Positions 15,729-23,994 of a stretch of DNA of 55,968 bases are shown one piece after another. The DNA is taken from the NCBI GenBank assembly GCA_013215095.1, contig JABSPM010000072.1, positions 1-55,968 of the forward strand, read 5' to 3'. Each line of letters starts with the position of its first letter. Positions within the stretch are counted from its first letter, which is position 1. The notes beneath the pieces were generated by a model. It worked only from the letters and a program-made list of their open reading frames with translations, was not told the origin of the DNA and made no database searches. This DNA comes from Flavobacteriaceae bacterium. GTDB lineage: Bacteria; Bacteroidota; Bacteroidia; Flavobacteriales; Flavobacteriaceae. The translations under genes were made by a program, and so were the position numbers.

Positions 15729-18700
15729 TTACTCCACTAAAACCCATTCGCCTTTAGCAATTAAGGGTTCTGCTTGTTTGTATTTTACGGTTTTGTTTTC
15801 TCCACTCATCACATGTTTAATAGTTACTTTGTCATTACGACCAATTTTTGGTTTGTCTCTAACAATAGTCTCCACAATTTGCGGTTGTCTTTGAGTGTTA
15901 CCAGCTTCTCTAGCTTCGGCAGAACGCTCATCCATATTTTTAATTTCTGCCTTTGATGTTTCTAATTTTTCTTTACGTCTAGCACGCGCTTCTTGTATGA
16001 TATTGGCAGTTTCTTGAGGGATTTCTCCTTTGAATAAGAAAGAGATGACATCTTTATTTACTTGGTCAATCATCTGTTTAAATAATTCAAATGATTCAAA
16101 TTTATAGATTAATAAAGGGTCTTTTTGCTCATGAACTGCTAATTGAACAGATTGCTTTAATTCATCCATTTTACGAAGATGTGTTTTCCATGCATCATCA
16201 ATAATGGCTAATGAAATATTTTTTTCAAAATCTGTTATTAATTGTTTACCACCAGTGTTATAAGCTTTTTCAAGATCTGTAACGACTTGGAGTGTTTTGA
16301 GCCCATCTGTGAAAGGTACAACAATACGCTTAAAACGATCACGTTGGGTTTCGTAAACATTTTCAATTACGGGGAATGCTAATTCGGCATTAAGAATCAT
16401 TTTATTTATATAGTGCTCAAAAGCAGCTTTATAAACAATTGGTGCGATATCTTTAGGACTAAGTTTTTTGAATTCGTCTTCAGAAATTGGCGAGCTCATA
16501 GAGAAATAACGGATCAATTCAAACTCAAAATTTTTATAGTCATCCGCAACTTTATTGCTCTCAGCAATAACTTCAGAAGTGTCATAAATCATGTTTGCCA
16601 AATCTACTCTCAAACGTTCTCCAAATAGCGCGTTATAGCGACGCTTGTAAACAACTTCACGTTGTGCATTCATTACGTCATCATATTCTAATAAACGTTT
16701 ACGTATCCCAAAGTTGTTTTCTTCTACTTTTTTCTGAGCACGCTCAATAGATTTTGAAATCATAGAATGCTGTATAACCTCGCCTTCTTTTAATCCCATT
16801 TTATCCATCATTTTTGCAATACGTTCACTACCAAATAAGCGCATTAAATTATCTTCTAATGAGACGTAGAATTGCGAACTTCCGGGGTCTCCTTGACGTC
16901 CAGATCGACCTCTTAACTGTCTATCTACACGACGAGAATCATGACGCTCAGTTCCTATGATGGCCAGACCACCAGCATCTTTTACTTTATCTATGAGCTT
17001 GATGTCGGTTCCACGACCTGCCATATTAGTAGCAATGGTTACCTGTCCTGGAATACCGGCTTCGGCAACAATATCAGCTTCTTTTTTATGACGTTTTGCA
17101 TTTAATACATTGTGCGGAATCTTACGAATGGATAACATACGACCTAACAATTCACTAATTTCTACTGAAGTTGTACCAATTAATACTGGACGCCCTGCTT
17201 GAGATAGTTGTACAACCTCATCAATGACTGCATTGTATTTTTCACGTTTTGTTTTATAAACAAGATCTTCTCTGTCAAATCGTGCAATTGGTCTATTTGT
17301 TGGAATTTCTACAACATCTAATTCATAAATTTCCCAGAATTCTCCAGCTTCGGTAACAGCGGTACCAGTCATGCCTGAGAGCTTACGATACATACGAAAA
17401 TAATTTTGTAATGTTACCGTAGCAAAAGTTTGTGTAGCCGCTTCTATTTTTACATTTTCTTTAGCTTCTATCGCTTGATGCAAGCCATCACTGTAACGAC
17501 GCCCATCCATAATACGACCTGTTTGCTCATCTACAATCATTACTTTGTTGTCCATTACAACGTATTGAATGTCCTTTTCAAAAAGAGCGTAAGCCTTTAG
17601 GAGCTGATTTAAGGTGTGAATGCGTTCAGATTTTACACCAAAATCCCTAAATAATTCTTCTTTTAGTTGAGCTTCTTCCTCAGTTGATAAGCCTTGATCT
17701 TCAATTTTAGAAATTTCCATTCCTATTTCTGGCATGACGAAAAAATTGGGGTCGTCCTTTCCAGATAAGTAATCTACTCCTTTATCGGATAGTTCTATCT
17801 GATTGTTTTTTTCGTCTATAACATAATAGAGTTCCTTGTCAACTTTAGGCATTTCTCTATTGTTATCCTGCATGTAAAAGTTTTCCGTTTTTTGAAGCAG
17901 TTGTTTTACACCTTCTTCACTTAAAAACTTAATCAGTGCTTTGTTTTTTGGCATACCACGATATACACGTAATAATTGGAATCCACCTTCTTTTTCATCA
18001 CCAGAGGTAATTAATTTCTTAGCTTCTGCTAAAACACCAGTTAAATATTGACGTTGTACACCTACAATATCTTGAACTTTTGGTTTAAGTTCATTAAATT
18101 CGTGTTGATCACCTTTTGGTATTGGACCAGAAATAATTAATGGTGTTCTTGCATCATCAACTAAAACAGAATCTACCTCATCAACTATTGCATAGTGGTG
18201 TGGACGTTGTACCAAATCGTCTGGTGAGTGTGCCATATTATCACGCAGATAGTCAAAACCAAATTCGTTATTAGTACCATAGGTAATATCTGCATTATAT
18301 GCTTTTTTACGAGCTTCAGAATTTGGCTGATGGTAATCAATACAATCTACAGTCATGCCATGGAATTCAAATATTGGAGCCATCCAGGCGCTATCACGTT
18401 TTGCTAAGTAATCATTTACGGTTACTAAGTGCACACCTTTTTCTGTTAAGGCATTTAGATATACTGGAAGCGTGGCTACCAAAGTTTTACCTTCTCCCGT
18501 TTGCATTTCTGCAATTTTGCCTTGGTGTAACGCAACTCCACCGATCAGCTGTACATCATAATGCACCATATCCCAAGTTACATCTTTACCTGCTGCATCC
18601 CAAGAATTTTTCCAAGTAGCCATATCGCCATCTAGTGTGACATAGGATTTGGATCCTGATAACTCTCTATCGTAAGTGGTTGCGGTAACAGTTAAAGTGG

Positions 18701-19079
18701 TGTTGTCTCTAAAACGTTTAGCTGTTTCTTTAACAACTGCAAAAGCCTCTGGTAAAATATCACTTAGAATACCTTCTGTTATTTGGTAAGATTCATCTTT
18801 TAATTTATCTATTTCTTGGTAGATATCTTCTTTGCGATCAATGTCTTCTGTTTGATCTGCTTCTGCTTGTAATTTTTCAATTTGAGACTCTACATTGGCG
18901 CAGGCATCGGCAATTTTTGACTTAAACTCTAAGGTTTTTGCTCTTAATGCATCGTGGGATAAGCCTCCAATGGCTGATTCAAAGGTTTTACTCTTATTAA
19001 CTATAGGCGTAATAGTTTTAACGTCCTGTTTAGATTTATCGCCTACAAATACTTTTAATATTGAATTTAAAAAACTCAT
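15729..19079 (-). CDS. secA: Preprotein translocase ATPase SecA
   Basis: The product is 1116 residues, longer than the 900 of E. coli as usual for Bacteroidota. Walker A is MQTGEGKTLVATLP (residues 192-205) and the DEAD-like box is AIVDEVDSVLVDDARTPLI. IATNMAGRGTDIKL, then RQLRGRSGRQGDPGSSQFY form helicase domain 2. There is an insertion rich in charged residues in the first nucleotide-binding domain, around residues 340-470. The C-terminus KPKIGRNDKVTIKHVMSGE, then KGEWVLVE lacks the Cys-rich zinc tail. SecA drives Sec-dependent export across the inner membrane with SecYEG. Single-gene transcription unit bounded by two terminators. Confidence 0.97.
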   Translation of the reverse strand: MSFLNSILKVFVGDKSKQDVKTITPIVNKSKTFESAIGGLSHDALRAKTLEFKSKIADACANVESQIEKLQAEADQTEDIDRKEDIYQEIDKLKDESYQITEGILSDILPEAFAVVKETAKRFRDNTTLTVTATTYDRELSGSKSYVTLDGDMATWKNSWDAAGKDVTWDMVHYDVQLIGGVALHQGKIAEMQTGEGKTLVATLPVYLNALTEKGVHLVTVNDYLAKRDSAWMAPIFEFHGMTVDCIDYHQPNSEARKKAYNADITYGTNNEFGFDYLRDNMAHSPDDLVQRPHHYAIVDEVDSVLVDDARTPLIISGPIPKGDQHEFNELKPKVQDIVGVQRQYLTGVLAEAKKLITSGDEKEGGFQLLRVYRGMPKNKALIKFLSEEGVKQLLQKTENFYMQDNNREMPKVDKELYYVIDEKNNQIELSDKGVDYLSGKDDPNFFVMPEIGMEISKIEDQGLSTEEEAQLKEELFRDFGVKSERIHTLNQLLKAYALFEKDIQYVVMDNKVMIVDEQTGRIMDGRRYSDGLHQAIEAKENVKIEAATQTFATVTLQNYFRMYRKLSGMTGTAVTEAGEFWEIYELDVVEIPTNRPIARFDREDLVYKTKREKYNAVIDEVVQLSQAGRPVLIGTTSVEISELLGRMLSIRKIPHNVLNAKRHKKEADIVAEAGIPGQVTIATNMAGRGTDIKLIDKVKDAGGLAIIGTERHDSRRVDRQLRGRSGRQGDPGSSQFYVSLEDNLMRLFGSERIAKMMDKMGLKEGEVIQHSMISKSIERAQKKVEENNFGIRKRLLEYDDVMNAQREVVYKRRYNALFGERLRVDLANMIYDTSEVIAESNKVADDYKNFEFELIRYFSMSSPISEDEFKKLSPKDIAPIVYKAAFEHYINKMILNAELAFPVIENVYETQRDRFKRIVVPFTDGLKTLQVVTDLEKAYNTGGKQLITDFEKNISLAIIDDAWKTHLRKMDELKQSVQLAVHEQKDPLLIYKFESFELFKQMIDQVNKDVISFLFKGEIPQETANIIQEARARRKEKLETSKAEIKNMDERSAEAREAGNTQRQPQIVETIVRDKPKIGRNDKVTIKHVMSGENKTVKYKQAEPLIAKGEWVLVE

Positions 19080-19161
19080 TTATGTCGTGATTTTATAATC
19101 TTTAATTCCTAGCTATCAAAGATACTATTTGTTGTAATGTTATTAGAAAAAATGGAAACAA

Positions 19162-19185
19162 AAAAAGTCTCAAACGAGACTTTTT
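19162..19185 (-). terminator. Terminator between the DUF2795 gene and secA
   Basis: AAAAAGTCTC (19162-19171) pairs perfectly with GAGACTTTTT (19176-19185) around a 4-nt loop, with T-rich flanks. It insulates secA from the gene transcribed just upstream of it. Confidence 0.9.
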
Positions 19186-19209
19186 AACTATTTTTTTGAT
19201 TTAAATGCT

Positions 19210-19431
19210 TTAATATTCATCTTCATTCCATAGATAATCTTCATCTGTAGGATAATCTGGCCATATTTCTTGGATGGAATCATAAGAGTCTCCTTCATCT
19301 TCTATAGATTGTAAGTTCTCTACAACTTCCAAAGGAGCTCCAGTTCTGATCGAATAATCAATGAGTTCGTCTTTTGTTGCAGGCCAAGGTGCATCACTTA
19401 AATACGATGCTAATTCTAATGTCCAATACAT
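19210..19431 (-). CDS. DUF2795 domain-containing small protein
   Basis: The product is 73 residues, very acidic at the C-terminus (PTDEDYLWNEDEY). MYWTLELASYLSDAPWPATK, then DELIDYSIRTGAPLEVVENL matches the DUF2795 fold, a short domain of a few helices found in many bacteria with no assigned function. Small proteins of this kind are a standard neighbour of secA in flavobacteria. It has no signal or membrane segment and is probably cytosolic. A terminator follows directly. The upstream gap (19432-19665) holds nothing else recognised. Confidence 0.85.
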   Translation of the reverse strand: MYWTLELASYLSDAPWPATKDELIDYSIRTGAPLEVVENLQSIEDEGDSYDSIQEIWPDYPTDEDYLWNEDEY

Positions 19432-19665
19432 TTGTTAAAAGGTTTTTTTTGCAAAAATAAATTTTTAGTTGAAAAAGTCAAGTATAAATAAAAATATTTC
19501 GCATTGTCTAGCAAAAGAAGTTACAGTACACTGCTAAAAAGTATGTAATTCGTTGTTAGTGAAATGCTTTTTTTATTGCCATTAAATTTATGAACGTTAT
19601 TTGACTGTTTTGTGTCTAGCAAAATTTAAGTTTGCACGGTGATACAGTATGTCCTGAAAACGATA

Positions 19666-20241
19666 TTAGGAATTCTTTTTCGGAATCCATTTTACTTCTT
19701 CTGCACACAAATCTTTAGACAATTTTCGTGCCAAGACAAAAAGATAGTCAGATAGGCGATTTAAGTACTTTAATGTATGGATTTCGAAAGGTTCTATCGC
19801 ATTTAAGGCAGTTGCTAAACGTTCCGCTCTGCGGCAAACGCAGCGTGCAATGTGACAGAATGACACGGTTTGATGACCACCAGGAAGTACAAAGTGTGTC
19901 ATTTGTGGAAGTTCGGCATCCATAGCATCCATTTCTTGTTCTAAAAATGCAATGTTTTCTTTTGAAATCACAGGGATGTTTAGGCGTTTTTTGCCGCTTT
20001 TTAATGTTGCTTTTTCTGGGTCTGTAGCCAGTATTGCACCAACTGTGAATAATTTATCTTGTATGTCTATGAGTACATTTTTGTAATGCGGATTAATGTC
20101 TTGATCTCTAATTAATCCAATATGAGAATTCAGTTCGTCAACAGTGCCATAACTGTCTATTCTTATATGATGTTTTGGAACACGTGTGCCTCCAAAAAGT
20201 GCTGTAGTGCCCTGATCTCCTGTTTTTGTGTATACTTTCAT
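19666..20241 (-). CDS. Cob(I)alamin adenosyltransferase, PduO type
   Basis: The product is 191 residues, a full-length PduO/MMAB-type enzyme. The ATP-binding N-terminus is VYTKTGDQGTTALFGGTRV, followed by KHHIRIDSYGTVDELNSHIG. The late signature CHIARCVCRRAERLATAL holds the conserved Arg/Glu residues. LKYLNRLSDYLFVLARKL completes the helical bundle. It transfers adenosyl from ATP to cob(I)alamin, supplying coenzyme B12 to enzymes such as methylmalonyl-CoA mutase. No B12 pathway genes are nearby, so it probably works in salvage of imported cobalamin. No cobalamin riboswitch was seen upstream. Confidence 0.93.
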   Translation of the reverse strand: MKVYTKTGDQGTTALFGGTRVPKHHIRIDSYGTVDELNSHIGLIRDQDINPHYKNVLIDIQDKLFTVGAILATDPEKATLKSGKKRLNIPVISKENIAFLEQEMDAMDAELPQMTHFVLPGGHQTVSFCHIARCVCRRAERLATALNAIEPFEIHTLKYLNRLSDYLFVLARKLSKDLCAEEVKWIPKKNS

Positions 20242-20454
20242 AAGGGCAAGGTAATGGTTAATACGGAATTGTCAAAACTATAAAAGTATAAAATATGGTC
20301 TATAATATTAATAGAGTTGAAGATAATTAAATCATTGTGTTGTGCCATTTGAACTATTTTAGGAGAGAATTTTTGATATTTAGAGCTTTTATTAATGTTT
20401 ATTTCGTCTAAATTTTGATTTAAAGTAATTGTACTCGAGGATTTCGTGTTTTTG

Positions 20455-21228
20455 TTAAATTCTAATTATAAAATGTTCTTTTTGCTGTTCCTTTCTGAAA
20501 AATACAAAACCCCAGAAAAACGTGTCTATAGAAACGGTTACTTGAGGGTGATCCTTAATGGTATTCCAAGCTTCGGTCATCCCTTTAGACCAATAAATAT
20601 CATCAAAAATAAAGAGTGTGTTATTGTTAGCAGTTGGCAAAAGGGTCTCAAAATAATCAATTGTGGCTTGCTTTTGATGATTGCCGTCAAAGTATATTAA
20701 GTCGTATGTGTTGTGCGTTAAATCTTTGAGCACATCTTTAAAGTTACCAGTTTTTAGTTCAACATTGTCTACACCATAATTTTTGAAGTTTTCTTTTGTG
20801 AATGCCGAAATGTTTGGACAGCCTTCTATAGTTGTAATATCAAATGTTTTTTGGGCTAAATGCATACTGTAAGTGGCAATGCCCATGGAAGTTCCTAGTT
20901 CTAATATTTGACGTGATTCTAAGTGCTGTATTAAACGATATAATAGTTTGGCTCTAGGTGTTGTAGAACCTGCACTTTTTGTCATTTTGGCAACAATACG
21001 CTTATTTGTTTTTAGTATACGTGAACCTGCACCGAGTTCTGTAACATTAATTTTTGTTTGATCTTTTAAGAGTTTGTCTTTGTAAGTACTAATTTTAGCG
21101 TAGTCATCATATCTGGTGCTGTCATAAAAGCATTTAGTTACTAAGTCATATACAAAAGGGGAATGTACACCATGTTGATTGGTGGACGATAAAAGAAATT
21201 TAATGTAAGCAACAATTTTGTTGATCAT
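20455..21228 (-). CDS. Class I SAM-dependent methyltransferase (O-methyltransferase-like)
   Basis: The product is 257 residues. The SAM-binding motif I is ILELGTSMGIATYSMHLAQK, motif II follows at ITTIEGCPNISAFTKENFK, and DLIYFDGNHQKQATIDYFE is the catalytic-Asp region of the Methyltransf_24/O-methyltransferase group. NNTLFIFDDIYWSKGMTEAW follows, as in flavobacterial homologues. Its start overlaps the end of the ABC-F gene by 4 bp (ATGA), implying translational coupling. The substrate cannot be told from the sequence. Confidence 0.85.
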   Translation of the reverse strand: MINKIVAYIKFLLSSTNQHGVHSPFVYDLVTKCFYDSTRYDDYAKISTYKDKLLKDQTKINVTELGAGSRILKTNKRIVAKMTKSAGSTTPRAKLLYRLIQHLESRQILELGTSMGIATYSMHLAQKTFDITTIEGCPNISAFTKENFKNYGVDNVELKTGNFKDVLKDLTHNTYDLIYFDGNHQKQATIDYFETLLPTANNNTLFIFDDIYWSKGMTEAWNTIKDHPQVTVSIDTFFWGFVFFRKEQQKEHFIIRI

Positions 21229-23105
21229 GCGTCTTGTTTTTCTAGAAGTTCCATCCAGCGCATTTCTTTGGCTTCAATGGTGTCTATAATATTTTGTAGC
21301 GCTGTAGAAAGTTTGTTGATTTGTTCTGTACTTAGCGAAGTGTCATGGAATTTTGCTTCCAATTCTTTTTTGTCAAATTCTAAAGATTTTAGCTTGCTCT
21401 CAATAGTTTTAATTTCCTTTTGTTCGTTATAGGAAAGTTTGTTTTTGTCATCTTTTTTCCAGGATTTTTTTTCAGACTTAGATGTATCTTGTTGTGCTTT
21501 TTTTATTATACTATCTTCGTAAGTTCTGTAGTCAGAGTAGTTTCCTGGGAAATCCTCAATAATGCCGTTGCCTTTAAATACAAAAAGATGGTCGATAATT
21601 TTATCCATAAAATACCGATCATGAGAAACTACCAATAAACATCCTGGGAAATCTAGTAGGAAGTTTTCTAAGACATTAAGTGTTACAATATCGAGGTCGT
21701 TGGTAGGTTCATCAAGTATTAAAAAATTGGGATTCTGAATCAAAACTGTACATAAATACAAGCGTTTGCGTTCTCCACCGCTCAATTTTTCAACATAATC
21801 ATATTGTTTTTTACGATCGAATAAAAAACGCTCTAGAAGTTGCTGGGCACTAATTTGGCGTCCTTTTTTAAGTGGAATATAATCTCCAAATTCTCTAACC
21901 ACCTCAATGACTTTTTGCTGTGGTTTTACTGTGATGCCTTTTTGTGTATAATAGCCAAATTTTACAGTTTCTCCTAGAATGATTTTGCCAGAATCGGGTT
22001 GGATGGTATTGGTAAGCATATTTAAAAATGTGGATTTTCCAGTACCATTTTTACCAATTATACCTACACGTTCACCTTTTTGGAAGACATAATTAAATTT
22101 ATGAAGTATCATGTTATCTTCAAAAGCTTTGGACACGTTATGGAGTTCAAGAATCTTACTTCCCAGGCGCTCCATGTTAATTTCTAACTGTACTTCATGA
22201 TCTTGACGCCTTTGATGTGCTTTTTTCTTGATTTCAAAAAAGTCGTCTATACGAGATTTTGATTTGGTGGTTCTTGCTTTTGGTTGCTTGCGCATCCAAC
22301 CAAGTTCTTTTTTAAACAGTTGTTTGGCTTTATTGGTTACAATTGCCTCTTGTTCTATGCGTGCCTGTTTTTTTTCTAGATAATACGAATAATTACCTTT
22401 GTAATTATAGAGTTTTCCATGATCAAGCTCTATAATTTCATTGCATACACGCTCCAAGAAATATCGGTCATGAGTTACCATAAAAAGCGTAATCTTTTCC
22501 TTGGCAAAGAACTGTTCTAACCATTCAATCATTTCTAAATCTAAATGGTTTGTTGGCTCATCAAGAATGAGGAAATCGGGTTTGTTAATGAGTGCATTAG
22601 CTAAAGCAAGTCGTTTTCGTTGTCCACCCGATAATACCTTGACTTTTTGAGATAGATTTTCAAGCTTTAGTTTGTAAAGTATCTGTTTGTACTGTGTCTC
22701 AAAATCCCAAGCATTGTGTTGTTCCATGCCGTCAAAAGCTTTTTGATAGGCCTCTATATCGTTTGGGTTTTCAAGAGCTTGATGATAGCGATTGATGATT
22801 TTTAAAATGTCACTATCTGAAGCAAAAATCGTGTCTTCAATAGTTAAATCAGGATTTAAATCTGGCTCCTGGGCCAAAAATGAAATTTTAATGCCTTTTC
22901 TGTAGATCACTTGTCCATTATCGGGTTCATCTTTTTTAGAGATGATATTTAAAATAGAGGTTTTTCCAGTGCCGTTTTTTGCAACAAATGCTATCTTTTG
23001 TTCTTTATGCGCACTAAATGATAGGTTTTCAAAGAGTGTGAGCTCTCCAAAGGATTTTGTAATGTTTTCTACAGTAAGATAGTTCAAGGTGTTTTTTGTT
23101 TGCAA
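21225..23105 (-). CDS. ABC-F family ATPase, Uup-like
   Basis: The product is 626 residues with two ABC domains and no membrane segments. In domain 1, Walker A is AKNGTGKTSIL, the signature VLSGGQRKRLALA and Walker B FLILDEPTNHLDLEM. In domain 2, Walker A is GKNGTGKSTFL, the signature KLSGGERKRLYL and Walker B FLILDEPTNDLDIVT. The linker between them holds the conserved basic region (KQPKARTTKSKSRI). A C-terminal coiled coil (about residues 545-626, IKTIESKLKSLEFDKKELEA) places it in the Uup group of ABC-F proteins, which act on ribosomes or branched DNA. Coupled by a 4-bp overlap to the methyltransferase. Divergent from the polysaccharide operon. Confidence 0.92.
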   Translation of the reverse strand: MQTKNTLNYLTVENITKSFGELTLFENLSFSAHKEQKIAFVAKNGTGKTSILNIISKKDEPDNGQVIYRKGIKISFLAQEPDLNPDLTIEDTIFASDSDILKIINRYHQALENPNDIEAYQKAFDGMEQHNAWDFETQYKQILYKLKLENLSQKVKVLSGGQRKRLALANALINKPDFLILDEPTNHLDLEMIEWLEQFFAKEKITLFMVTHDRYFLERVCNEIIELDHGKLYNYKGNYSYYLEKKQARIEQEAIVTNKAKQLFKKELGWMRKQPKARTTKSKSRIDDFFEIKKKAHQRRQDHEVQLEINMERLGSKILELHNVSKAFEDNMILHKFNYVFQKGERVGIIGKNGTGKSTFLNMLTNTIQPDSGKIILGETVKFGYYTQKGITVKPQQKVIEVVREFGDYIPLKKGRQISAQQLLERFLFDRKKQYDYVEKLSGGERKRLYLCTVLIQNPNFLILDEPTNDLDIVTLNVLENFLLDFPGCLLVVSHDRYFMDKIIDHLFVFKGNGIIEDFPGNYSDYRTYEDSIIKKAQQDTSKSEKKSWKKDDKNKLSYNEQKEIKTIESKLKSLEFDKKELEAKFHDTSLSTEQINKLSTALQNIIDTIEAKEMRWMELLEKQDA

Positions 23106-23139
23106 ATAACGTATAAAACCTCAGAAAATCATACTTTTA

Positions 23140-23170
23140 TTTTATTATTACGTTTATAAAGTTATATTTG
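23140..23170 (+). promoter_or_regulatory. Bacteroidota-type promoter of the polysaccharide export operon
   Basis: The -7 box TATATTTG (23163-23170) is an exact match to TAnnTTTG. A T-rich TTTT/TTTA stretch about 19-20 bp upstream can serve as -33. Transcription would begin near 23177, leaving a short leader to the start codon at 23194. Confidence 0.55.
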
Positions 23171-23193
23171 CTTGCAATTTATTAGCTTCTAAG

Positions 23194-23985
23194 ATGAGTA
23201 AATTTTTTCTTGTTATACTAGTGGTTTTAACTGTGTTTTCGACATCTTGTGTATCTTACAAAGATATGGTTTATTTGCAGGATAAAGGTACGGTTGTTGA
23301 TACGATGTCTATAAAGGAGACGCAGCAACCTTATAGGGTGCAAGTCAACGATATTTTAAATATTAGAGTGAAAGCTTTGGATCAAGAAGCGGTGCAAATT
23401 TTAAATCCTATTGGTGATGGTGAACTTAGTTCTGGTGGAGAAGAACGGGCTTTCTTTGATGGTTTTACCGTCGATGTTCATGGTAATATTAGAATACCAA
23501 CTTTGGGTAAGATTAATGTTTTGGGATATACTACTGAAGAGATACAGAATAGGATAGAGGAGACCTTGTTAAAAGAACAATTTAAAGAAACGGCTAATAT
23601 TTTTGTTACGGTAAAACTAACAGGTTTACGTTATACGGCAAATGGAGAAGTGGCGAATCCAGGTACAAATGTGTTATATCAAGAGCGTGTTAATATTCTT
23701 GAAGCTATAGCTAATGTTGGAGATATCAAGTCTTCGGGGAATAGAAAAGATGTATTGTTGATAAGGCAATATCCTCAAGGACAGGAGATTCATCATTTGG
23801 ATTTAACAGATGTTGCCGTCATGAATTCTCCGTATTATTATATCCAACCCAATGATATTATATACGTTAAGCCAACAAAGCAAAAGGCTTTGGGCTTAGG
23901 AGGTACAGCGGGAGAAAATTTAACATTAATTATTACGCTTTTAGGAGTGGTTACAACTTCCCTTCTTTTGATTAATAGATTCTAA
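23194..23985 (+). CDS. Polysaccharide export outer-membrane lipoprotein, Wza family
   Basis: The product is 263 residues with a lipoprotein signal and lipobox VFSTSC (Cys19). The Poly_export domain covers residues of about 45-140 (QPYRVQVNDILNIRVKALDQ, then GNIRIPTLGKINVLGYTTEE). An SLBB-like segment follows (TALRYTANGEV-like text, here GLRYTANGEVANPGTNVL), then IQPNDIIYVKP. A hydrophobic C-terminal segment (residues 240-263, LTLIITLLGVVTTSLLLINRF) could be the outer-membrane helix of a Wza-type octamer. It forms the export channel for capsule or exopolysaccharide with the Wzc-like protein encoded 9 bp downstream. Confidence 0.92.
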   Translation: MSKFFLVILVVLTVFSTSCVSYKDMVYLQDKGTVVDTMSIKETQQPYRVQVNDILNIRVKALDQEAVQILNPIGDGELSSGGEERAFFDGFTVDVHGNIRIPTLGKINVLGYTTEEIQNRIEETLLKEQFKETANIFVTVKLTGLRYTANGEVANPGTNVLYQERVNILEAIANVGDIKSSGNRKDVLLIRQYPQGQEIHHLDLTDVAVMNSPYYYIQPNDIIYVKPTKQKALGLGGTAGENLTLIITLLGVVTTSLLLINRF

Positions 23986-23994
23986 AAATTACGT

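Noticed and set aside
19432-20454. Cobalamin riboswitch near the adenosyltransferase gene
   Set aside because: No B12-box-like sequence was found in the upstream gap (20242-20454) or elsewhere nearby.
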